Position numbers and translations under genes: made by a program
Notes under the pieces: generated by a model
Database searches by the model: none
What the model saw: the letters and a program-made list of their open reading frames with translations, nothing else
What the model was told of the DNA's origin: nothing
Shown: positions 1 through 5,335 of the stretch, piece by piece
Layout: each line of letters begins with the position of its first letter
Position numbering within the stretch: the stretch's first letter is position 1
DNA from: Saprospiraceae bacterium
Lineage (GTDB): Bacteria; Bacteroidota; Bacteroidia; Chitinophagales; Saprospiraceae
Assembly (NCBI GenBank): GCA_027031145.1
Contig: JALVEG010000604.1
Location: 1 to 6,838, forward strand
Direction: 5' to 3'
DNA length: 6,838 nt

Positions 1-1014
1 ATTGATTAATAAAGCTGTATTAAAATTATAACTTGCACTGATCACTACGCCTGCATTTGCAAATGCAAACAAGGGCAAAATAAAATATGCAATAAGACCA
101 TGCAATTTGTGCTCAAGATGTTGAAGTGGAGACCTGACCGCAATACTCAGATTATCTAAATAGTCAATATTGTTTATTTCATCCTTAGTTAATAAATGAT
201 TTTTATTGTTTTTTGATGTGTTTTTTATTTTATTTGCAATATAAGAAAGTTTTTCCGAATAAGATTTTATATCAAGTCGTCTGTTAATTGGAATAGTAAA
301 GGCTAGCATAACTCCGGCTATAGTAGGATGAATCCCTGATTTCAGGAACAGTAACCATATAACAGCCCCTAAGATAAGACCCGGAACTGAAGAGAATTTT
401 CTTTTTCTGTAATATATTCCTAAAGCGATAATTAGTAAAATTCCATATAAAATGAAATACCAGTTGATATTTGTACTATAAAAAACAGCTATTACCAAAA
501 CTGCGGCAATATCATCAATAATAGCAAATGCCGTTAGAAATATTTTTAAACTCAAAGGGATTCTTTTCCCTAAAGTACTTAAAATTGCTAAGGCAAAAGC
601 AATATCTGTTGCCATCGGTATTCCCCATCCTTGTACAGTATCAGGATTTTTATTTAAGATCAGGTATAGGCCAATCGGTACTAAAACACCACCCAGTGCT
701 GCAATAAACGGAAATGCTGCTTTTTTAACGGAGTTTATTTCTCCGATCATTAATTCTCTTTTTAGTTCCAGCCCTATCAAAAAAAAGAAAATTGTCATTA
801 ACCCGTCATTTATCCATAGCAGGAGAGGTTTGTTTAATTCAAGACTCTGAAAGGAAATACCTATTTTGTATTCCCACAGATTTTGATAATAAAAACCATA
901 AGAAGTATTGGCCCATATCAAAGCAATAATGGTCGCTCCAAAAAGCAACATTCCTGCTAAACTTTCCGTTTTAACAAATTTTTGGAATATTGTCAGATAC
1001 AGATTCTTTTTCAT
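1..1014 (-). CDS. nhaA: Na+/H+ antiporter NhaA (3' end beyond the window)
   Basis: Inner-membrane antiporter that exchanges internal sodium (or lithium) for external protons, for pH and sodium homeostasis. The frame is open for 338 codons from an ATG at 1014-1012 to the left edge with no stop. E. coli NhaA has 388 residues, so roughly the last 50 are probably missing. Hallmarks seen: FFFLIGLELKRE (residues 76-87); ATDIAFALAIL (135-145), whose D137 matches E. coli D133; AFAIIDDIAAVLVI (163-176), whose D167-D168 pair matches the ion-binding D163-D164; and LEHKLH followed by LPLFAFANAGV (300-323). Several hydrophobic helices fit the family. The start lies 12 bases after the stop of the truncated thioredoxin frame, and the leader is AT-rich without a clear Shine-Dalgarno, as is usual in Bacteroidota. 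It is probably transcribed with the upstream cluster. A lysine/asparagine-rich loop (about 258-285) separates the two hydrophobic halves. Family assignment is secure. Confidence 0.97.
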   Translation of the reverse strand, partial: MKKNLYLTIFQKFVKTESLAGMLLFGATIIALIWANTSYGFYYQNLWEYKIGISFQSLELNKPLLLWINDGLMTIFFFLIGLELKRELMIGEINSVKKAAFPFIAALGGVLVPIGLYLILNKNPDTVQGWGIPMATDIAFALAILSTLGKRIPLSLKIFLTAFAIIDDIAAVLVIAVFYSTNINWYFILYGILLIIALGIYYRKRKFSSVPGLILGAVIWLLFLKSGIHPTIAGVMLAFTIPINRRLDIKSYSEKLSYIANKIKNTSKNNKNHLLTKDEINNIDYLDNLSIAVRSPLQHLEHKLHGLIAYFILPLFAFANAGVVISASYNFNTALLIN

Positions 1015-1026
1015 TTATGTATTGAT

Positions 1027-1212
1027 TTAATAGATGGATAAGTAATAGTTATTAATGTTGATTTTAAATATATTTTTGTTTACATATTTTACCTTTTCAA
1101 CACATGGCGCACACCAAGTCGCCCAAAAATACAAAATCAGCGTGTCTTTATCAGATTTCGTGCAGATATTAATATAATAACGGATTTGACTATTGTTTAT
1201 TCTTATTTTCAT
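1027..1212 (-). pseudogene. Truncated thioredoxin-like fragment with WCAPC active site
   Basis: A 61-codon frame from ATG at 1212-1210 to TAA at 1029-1027. Residues 24-40 read as a hydrophobic beta strand followed by FWATWCAPC, with the redox pair C34 and C37. This is the signature of thioredoxin and TlpA-like proteins. C34 sits close to position 32 of E. coli thioredoxin, so the N-terminal third looks complete. After about residue 48 the sequence turns into Asn/Ile/Tyr-rich text and stops. The cis-proline loop and the last three strands, about 50-60 residues, are absent, and no other frame in the 12 bases before nhaA could hold them. The start overlaps the last 23 bases of the membrane-protein gene, and the stop is 12 bases before nhaA. 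I infer a remnant left by a deletion. A genuine mini-protein is possible but could not form a normal thioredoxin fold. The motif match is direct; the pseudogene status is inference. Confidence 0.6.
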
Positions 1213-1864
1213 TAATTCCGGGATACTTATTCCAGAGAGAAATTGTAGATGCCAGAAAAAAGAAAACTATTAACAAATTAAGATATCCTCCCATAATAAT
1301 AAGCCATGCTCGACCTGATAATAAACTGCTTACAATATCTTTAAACAAAAAAGGGATTAATGGGAAAAAAAGGATGATCCATCTTGGGTATAATGTTTTT
1401 TTTATCCAAACCTGCTTTATGAATAGAAATGATAATACTGCGAAAAAAGGATATGCAAATAGTCTTAAAATATTGTTTGTTTGTGTTGCGAGTTTCGTAC
1501 TTTCAGCAATATTTAGCTGATTTTGAATTGATAATTTTGCTGTAACTGCAATAGCGATGTATTCAGCATGGACAATTCCATATATAATGAAAATAGCAGC
1601 AAAACATATTACCACAATCTTTATAATATTTACAGAAGATGGTTTAAATGCATAATACACCTGTGATAATCCAATAAGATATAACCATGTAGCAACTAAT
1701 GCTGAAATCCCGCTTAATATTATCCTGAGATCAGAACTATTGCCCATATTCTTAAGCAAATCTGTGCCTGAATCATTATAATATAATAACATATCACCTG
1801 CAAATAATACTAGTCCTCCTAATATCCCTGACAATCCTGAAATTCTAAACCAAAGTCTGTTCAT
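1190..1864 (-). CDS. Six-helix integral membrane protein of unknown function
   Basis: 224 residues from ATG (1864-1862) to TAG. Six hydrophobic segments are visible at about residues 8-28, 47-70, 80-105, 132-152, 161-178 and 186-210, with short loops. The C-terminal tail is Asn/Lys-rich. There is no signal peptide separate from helix 1 and no catalytic motif. Possible family markers are GLSGILGGLVLFAGDML near the N-terminus and YGIVHAEYIAIA (95-106), where H99 and E101 are polar residues inside helix 3. The text resembles uncharacterised bacterial membrane proteins grouped as DUF6796, but I make that link from memory and only tentatively. The gene starts 30 bases after the flavoprotein gene behind an A-rich leader (a run of nine A's), so it is probably co-transcribed. 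Its last codons overlap the thioredoxin-like frame by 23 bases. That it is a real gene is well supported; its function is unknown. Confidence 0.88.
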   Translation of the reverse strand: MNRLWFRISGLSGILGGLVLFAGDMLLYYNDSGTDLLKNMGNSSDLRIILSGISALVATWLYLIGLSQVYYAFKPSSVNIIKIVVICFAAIFIIYGIVHAEYIAIAVTAKLSIQNQLNIAESTKLATQTNNILRLFAYPFFAVLSFLFIKQVWIKKTLYPRWIILFFPLIPFLFKDIVSSLLSGRAWLIIMGGYLNLLIVFFFLASTISLWNKYPGINENKNKQ

Positions 1865-1894
1865 TGTTGTTTTTTTTTAAATTTAGTGCATATA

Positions 1895-3121
1895 TTATTT
1901 TCTTGTTTTTCCAAGTTTTCCTGCTATATACCCGGTAGTCCAGGCTGCTTGAAGATTGAATCCCCCTGTGATACCGTCAATATCCAACACTTCTCCGGCA
2001 AAATAAAGATTATCTACTACTTTACTTTGCATTGTTGATATATCAATATTGTCAAGACTGATTCCCCCACAGGTGACAAATTCTTCTTTGAAAGTAGTTT
2101 TTCCCCTAGCCTGATAAAGATCATTGGTTAGGATATTTATTATTTTATTCATTCCTTTTTTGCCCAGTTCATTCCATTTTTTATTGTGCGGTAATCCCGT
2201 TTTATCCAATAGAAACAACCAAAGTCGTTCTGGTAAAGAATATGGTCTTATATTGGATAATAGTTTTTGAGGATGTTCTATTATTATTTGGTTCAGATCC
2301 CGGCTTATTGCTTCGTTATTGACTTTATTTATCCAGTTAACTTTGACTTGAAAATGATAATTTTTTTCATGCAATATAACCGCTCCCAAAGAAGATAATT
2401 TTAAAATTGCGGGTCCACTCATACCCCAATGGGTGATCAAAAGTGGACCGTTTGCCGTCAATTTTGTTCCCGGCAATGAAACCAAAGCTTCTTCAATAAC
2501 AATTCCCATTAGTTTTCTGACATCTTCATCGGGCATATTGAAAGTAAAAAGTGAAGGAACAGGATCAATGATCGTATGCCCTGTCTTTTCCAGCCATTCA
2601 AGACCTTTTTTCTTTGGAGATCCCCCTGTTGTTACTATCACTTTATCAAAATATTCTGATTCGATTTCAGGATTGACGAATTCCAGTCGGAGTTTGTCAT
2701 CTTCTGGAATTATCTGTTTAACTCCATGATCTGTTTGGATAGTTATTCTGTGCTTTTTTGCTTCATTTATCAGTGTATTGGTAATACCGGCAGAATCCTG
2801 ACTTTTGGGAAATACACAATTATCTTCCTGTATTATCAAAGGGACTCCTTTAGATTCATACCATTGCATAGTATCGTTATTGTCAAAAATTTTAAATGCG
2901 GATTTCAAAAGTTTTTTTCCTCTTGGATATGCATCCAGAAATTCTTTACGTGATTTTAGTGCATTTGTCACATTGCACCTGCCGCCACCGGAAATTTTCA
3001 CTTTAGCAAGAAGCTTTTTTGATTTTTCAAAAATGAACACTTTTGCATCAGGATAATTGTCTTTGACGGCGATAGCTGAAAAAAATCCGGCTGCTCCTCC
3101 TCCGATTACTGCAACTCTCAT
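1895..3121 (-). CDS. NAD(P)/FAD-dependent oxidoreductase, HI0933/BaiN-like family
   Basis: 408-residue cytoplasmic flavoprotein, a typical length for the HI0933/YhiN/BaiN family. The N-terminus carries the FAD-binding Rossmann motif VIGGGAAG (residues 5-12), followed by an acidic strand end FIFEKS (29-34). The family signature SGGGRCNVTN is at 44-53. A second nucleotide-binding segment, VIVTTGGSPKKKG, lies mid-protein, and TCGGISL follows near the C-terminus. The FAD-closing motif FAGEVLDIDGITGGFNLQ spans 374-391. All family hallmarks are intact. Members are named after the bile-acid gene baiN or as a predicted 3-dehydro-bile-acid reductase, but most are uncharacterised, so no substrate should be assumed. 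The start codon ATG (3121-3119) overlaps the TGA of the upstream MDR gene in an ATGA arrangement, which suggests translational coupling. The stop is TAA. The pairing with another NAD(P)H-dependent oxidoreductase suggests a shared redox role, but that is only inference. Confidence 0.93.
   Translation of the reverse strand: MRVAVIGGGAAGFFSAIAVKDNYPDAKVFIFEKSKKLLAKVKISGGGRCNVTNALKSRKEFLDAYPRGKKLLKSAFKIFDNNDTMQWYESKGVPLIIQEDNCVFPKSQDSAGITNTLINEAKKHRITIQTDHGVKQIIPEDDKLRLEFVNPEIESEYFDKVIVTTGGSPKKKGLEWLEKTGHTIIDPVPSLFTFNMPDEDVRKLMGIVIEEALVSLPGTKLTANGPLLITHWGMSGPAILKLSSLGAVILHEKNYHFQVKVNWINKVNNEAISRDLNQIIIEHPQKLLSNIRPYSLPERLWLFLLDKTGLPHNKKWNELGKKGMNKIINILTNDLYQARGKTTFKEEFVTCGGISLDNIDISTMQSKVVDNLYFAGEVLDIDGITGGFNLQAAWTTGYIAGKLGKTRK
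3118..3121 (-). promoter_or_regulatory. ATGA stop/start overlap coupling the MDR gene to the flavoprotein gene
   Basis: On the minus strand the four bases ATGA contain both the TGA stop of the MDR gene and the ATG start of the flavoprotein gene. This arrangement usually reflects termination-reinitiation by the same ribosome and roughly matched synthesis of the two products. The overlap is visible directly; the coupling is inferred. Confidence 0.7.
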
Positions 3122-4089
3122 GATTCGGGATTGATCAATACTATTTTACCAAATTGTTCACCTGATTCCATCTTTTGGAATGCTTCTTTCTGGTCTTCGA
3201 TCTTATATACAGAATCTATGACAGGATGTATTTTGTGTTCTTCAACAAATTTTAGCATTTCTCTGAAATCTTTGTCCGATCCCATAGTAGATCCAAGTAT
3301 TGAAAGTTGTTTCCAAAAAATAATTTGCGGGATCAAGTCCTTGATTTTTCCTCTTGTACCACCATAAATAACGATTCTGCCTCCCGGATTTATTATTTTA
3401 AAGTAATTTTTGAATCCTTCACCTGCAGCACTGTCTAATATCAGGTCAATTCCACCTGAAATATCAATAAGTTGTTTTGCCCAGTCTTCACTTTTATAAT
3501 TTACTCCTCCTTTTGCTCCCAGTGATTTTGCTTTTTCTATTTTTTCGTTACTTGAAGATGTTACATAAATTTCCATTCCGGCTGCTTTAGCAAATTGTAA
3601 TGCAAATAAAGCCACACCACCACCAATACCGGAAATCAATATTTTTTCGCCTTTTTGAGCTTTTCCTCTTACGAACATTGCCCTGTATGCTGTTAATCCT
3701 CCAAGGGGTAGGGCAGCGGCTTCTATATCGGACAGATGTGAAGGAACATCATAAATAAATTGTTCATCAGTATATACATAATCAGCCATCGTGCCATGAT
3801 CCGGTAATCCCAAGATCCTGAAATTTTTACTTTGAACCTTTTCGTCTTGCCCCCAATGTTGTCCGGGATTGATTATAACTCTTCTTCCTTTGTATATTCC
3901 CATTCCATCGGAACCCAAAATTATTGGATATTTGATTCCTGCATATTGACCTTTTACTATCCACAGATCACGGTGATTGAGAGCAGAAGCGGTTATTTTT
4001 ATTTTTTCCTTGCTTTTATAATGTTCCTCAATATCAAAATCAGTATATTCAGGATAAGAGTTTTCTTTTGATAATAATACTGCTTTCAT
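3118..4089 (-). CDS. Zinc-free MDR-family NAD(P)H oxidoreductase (quinone oxidoreductase-like)
   Basis: 323 residues of the medium-chain dehydrogenase/reductase superfamily: an N-terminal GroES-like domain (about 1-120), then a Rossmann domain. Seen directly: ALNHRDLWIVKGQY (36-49), the substrate-domain motif in which zinc alcohol dehydrogenases carry a catalytic Cys and this protein does not; LGSDGMG (58-64); GLPDHGTMADYV (94-105); LPLGGLTAYRAMF (127-139); and the dinucleotide loop SGIGGGVALFALQFA (153-167), with a Ser-rich SSSNEK stretch (178-183) that suggests NADPH preference. The four-cysteine structural zinc lobe is absent; the segment around 74-93 (NPGQHWGQDEK...) replaces it. This places the protein with quinone-oxidoreductase/YogA-like zinc-independent members that reduce quinones, enones or related carbonyls. 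The true substrate cannot be read from sequence. It is the first gene of the tight downstream cluster, and its TGA stop overlaps the next start. Any promoter should lie in the repeat-rich region just upstream. Confidence 0.92.
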   Translation of the reverse strand: MKAVLLSKENSYPEYTDFDIEEHYKSKEKIKITASALNHRDLWIVKGQYAGIKYPIILGSDGMGIYKGRRVIINPGQHWGQDEKVQSKNFRILGLPDHGTMADYVYTDEQFIYDVPSHLSDIEAAALPLGGLTAYRAMFVRGKAQKGEKILISGIGGGVALFALQFAKAAGMEIYVTSSSNEKIEKAKSLGAKGGVNYKSEDWAKQLIDISGGIDLILDSAAGEGFKNYFKIINPGGRIVIYGGTRGKIKDLIPQIIFWKQLSILGSTMGSDKDFREMLKFVEEHKIHPVIDSVYKIEDQKEAFQKMESGEQFGKIVLINPES

Positions 4090-4125
4090 AATTATATTTT
4101 TAAATCATTTTTAATAGTTTAAAGC

Positions 4126-4170
4126 GATCCAAACCTGCAAATCTCCAAACTTCCAAACCTCCAAACATCA
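4126..4170. repeat. CCAAAC-rich intergenic repeat, copy 1
   Basis: This 45-base unit starts GATCCAAACCTGCAAATCTC, continues as CAAACTTCCAAACCT and ends CCAAACATCA. It aligns with copy 2 (4306-4364) along its whole length apart from a few substitutions and one insertion in copy 2. The inner units are about 8-9 bases long (CCAAACNT-like). Similar strings are common between genes in Bacteroidota, but I cannot name an element. Confidence 0.6.
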
Positions 4171-4282
4171 AAATTCCTATGTTTTCTGTCAAATAAATTT
4201 AACAGTCCAAGCCTCACTTTTCAAAAACATCAAACACCGAATACAGGACAAAAAACAACATTCCAACATTCCATCATTTATA

Positions 4283-4308
4283 ATCACCGAAGTTATAACG
4301 TAGGTGAT
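4283..4308. repeat. 26-base imperfect palindrome
   Basis: ATCACC at the left and GGTGAT at the right are exact complements. The centre GTTATAAC is self-complementary. Between them only two of the thirteen pairings fail (G4289 with A4302, and A4291 with G4300). The result is a REP-like foldback element, not followed by a T-run on either strand, so a terminator role is not supported. Its right arm shares the bases GAT with the start of repeat copy 2, which suggests that palindrome and repeat belong to one composite unit. Confidence 0.6.
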
Positions 4309-4364
4309 CCAAACTTCCAAATCTCAAAACTTCCAAACCTGAAACTTGAAATCTTCAAACATCA
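4306..4364. repeat. CCAAAC-rich intergenic repeat, copy 2
   Basis: This is the second copy of the unit at 4126-4170. It starts GATCCAAACTTCCAAATCTC, shares AAACTTCCAAACCT, and then has about 14 extra bases (GAAACTTGAAATCT) before ending CAAACATCA like copy 1. The insertion itself looks like a diverged inner unit, so copy number within the repeat may vary. It abuts the 26-base palindrome. Confidence 0.6.
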
Positions 4365-4389
4365 TTTTATCTTTTCCACCCCCTTTTGT

Positions 4390-4407
4390 TCCCCCGCCAG
4401 CGGGGGA
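4390..4407. repeat. GC-rich hairpin CCCCCG-CCAG-CGGGGG
   Basis: Six G-C pairs close a four-base CCAG loop at 4391-4406, extended by one T-A pair. It stands out sharply from the AT-rich surroundings. Neither strand shows a T-run after the stem (plus: ATTAATTCTC; minus: AACAAAAGGG), so it does not look like an intrinsic terminator. Short elements of this type recur in intergenic DNA of Bacteroidota and may be REP-like. Confidence 0.6.
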
Positions 4408-4443
4408 TTAATTCTCGTTTCAAAAACAACTTTAGTTGCTTAT

Positions 4444-4560
4444 TTAGCTATTCAAGTTCTTCAAACATCCAGACGAATCCTTCCTTTGCACCACTCTCCA
4501 AGCAAAAGCCTGCCTCGTAATGAAATGTACGGGGGTTCCGACATCTTTGCAATCCGCCAC
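4444..4560 (-). CDS. Possible 38-residue small ORF in the GC-rich segment
   Basis: GTG at 4560-4558 opens a frame of 38 codons ending TAA (4446-4444). A perfect GGAGG lies five bases upstream (4570-4566), unusual here because the other genes lack such sites. The product is basic with a balanced composition (it contains VGTPVHFITRQ and AWRVVQRKDSSG), unlike the Ile/Asn/Lys-rich text that random frames give in this DNA. It has no membrane segment or recognisable domain. Against it: the GGAGG can be explained as part of the reverse-strand repeat (GGAGGTTTGG-like), and the region also folds into a hairpin (CCTCGTA at 4513-4519 with TACGGGG at 4528-4534, one G-T pair). It may be a decayed gene end, a repeat passenger or a structured RNA. 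Confidence 0.2.
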   Translation of the reverse strand: MADCKDVGTPVHFITRQAFAWRVVQRKDSSGCLKNLNS

Positions 4561-4597
4561 AAAAACCTCCAAACAACAAAACAATCATCCATCGTTC

Positions 4598-5326
4598 CTA
4601 TTCCTTAGCCCCACACTCAATAACAGCCATTCTTTGCTTTCCATCCATTTTAATTGATAAAGGCTTCTTAAATTTTATATGTTTGAAATAAGTAGTTTCT
4701 TCGATTATTTCTGCATTTTCAAAGAGATCATAATTGATATAACTTTCATCATTTTTAACCACAGAAAAATAAGCTATATTTAGATTTGTTAAATTATGAA
4801 AGAAATGAGAACCGTATGAAGCATCCAGAGGAAATCCGTCAAGATCTGTTTCCACAATTACTTTAGCTTCACTAATCTGAGGCCATGTTACCGGAATACC
4901 GAGGAATCTGTCTCTTGTCCCCCATCTTCCGGGTCCTATTAATATATATTGTTTCCCCTCTTTTTTCATTTTTTTATTCAAAGCATTAATTTCAGGCACC
5001 ATTATATTTGTCATGGTTTTATCAAAGGCTTCTTCTTTGACATAAATAATATCTTTTAAATAATTTATCTCACCGTTTCCCATTATCTTTTTAGAAAATA
5101 ATATAGTATTTTCTTTATTAAGTTCTTCCGGTTTCAAATTGTAGCTGCGGGTAGCCTTTATCAAAGGTTTGACTTGTAAAAGATAGAATACAGGTTCTTC
5201 TTTCAGATCAATTGCAAATTCAATTTCGATAGGTGTTCCAAAAGCTTTTTCAAAAATTTTCATCAGATAATTTAATATTTTAGCAAGTGGCACATATTCA
5301 TTTTTCAAAATACTTGCAAAATCCAC
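4598..5326 (-). CDS. 3' part of the receiver/PEP-binding fusion: end of ATP-grasp and C-terminal domain
   Basis: 242 codons if restarted at GTG 5326-5324, three codons after the TGA. No Shine-Dalgarno is evident, so the restart is doubtful. Numbered from this GTG, PIEIEFAIDL (32-41) and FYLLQVKPL (47-55) match the last strands of the PPDK/PEP-synthase ATP-grasp domain, where an acidic residue holds Mg-ATP (compare E-W-A and QxRP in PEP synthase). A domain specific to these fusions follows, with LIGPGRWGTRDRFLG (129-143), DLDGFPLDASYGSHFFHNL (161-179) and a C-terminus ending in ECGAKE. No phosphohistidine swivel domain and no PEP-binding TIM barrel follow, so this is not a complete PEP synthase or pyruvate phosphate dikinase. 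On its own this fragment cannot bind ATP as the full domain would. It most likely belongs to the upstream frame. Confidence 0.75.
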   Translation of the reverse strand: MDFASILKNEYVPLAKILNYLMKIFEKAFGTPIEIEFAIDLKEEPVFYLLQVKPLIKATRSYNLKPEELNKENTILFSKKIMGNGEINYLKDIIYVKEEAFDKTMTNIMVPEINALNKKMKKEGKQYILIGPGRWGTRDRFLGIPVTWPQISEAKVIVETDLDGFPLDASYGSHFFHNLTNLNIAYFSVVKNDESYINYDLFENAEIIEETTYFKHIKFKKPLSIKMDGKQRMAVIECGAKE

Positions 5327-5335
5327 TACAATAGG

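Larger units (their letters stand above)
4090..4597. other. 508-base repeat-rich intergenic region
   Basis: No substantial gene is visible between the receiver/PEP-binding gene and the MDR gene. The plus strand is rich in CCAAAC, TTCCAAA and CAAACATC words, on the minus strand GTTTGG and TTTGGAAG. It contains two longer copies of a related repeat, a 26-base imperfect palindrome, a GC hairpin and, at about 4465-4560, a segment clearly richer in G+C than its surroundings. It must also hold the end of the upstream transcript and the promoter of the downstream cluster, but I see no hairpin followed by a T-run on the minus strand. I also find no match to the Bacteroidota -7 consensus TAnnTTTG on that strand. 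Confidence 0.8.

Noticed and set aside
2433..3056. Plus-strand open frames of 75-98 codons opposite the flavoprotein gene
   Set aside because: They lie antisense to a gene with intact family motifs and show no recognisable protein features. The same applies to the plus-strand frames at 3131-3367, 3832-4071 and 6486-6776.
4091..4096. TATAAT on the minus strand just before the MDR gene as a -10 promoter box
   Set aside because: It ends one base before the ATG, so transcription would begin inside the coding sequence. It also does not match the Bacteroidota TAnnTTTG consensus.
4126..4364. CRISPR array
   Set aside because: The repeat units are short, degenerate and nearly contiguous, with no constant-length unique spacers and no cas gene nearby.
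4390..4407. Intrinsic terminator of the upstream gene
   Set aside because: The stem is strong, but no T-run follows on the minus strand, and it lies almost 200 bases beyond the stop codon.
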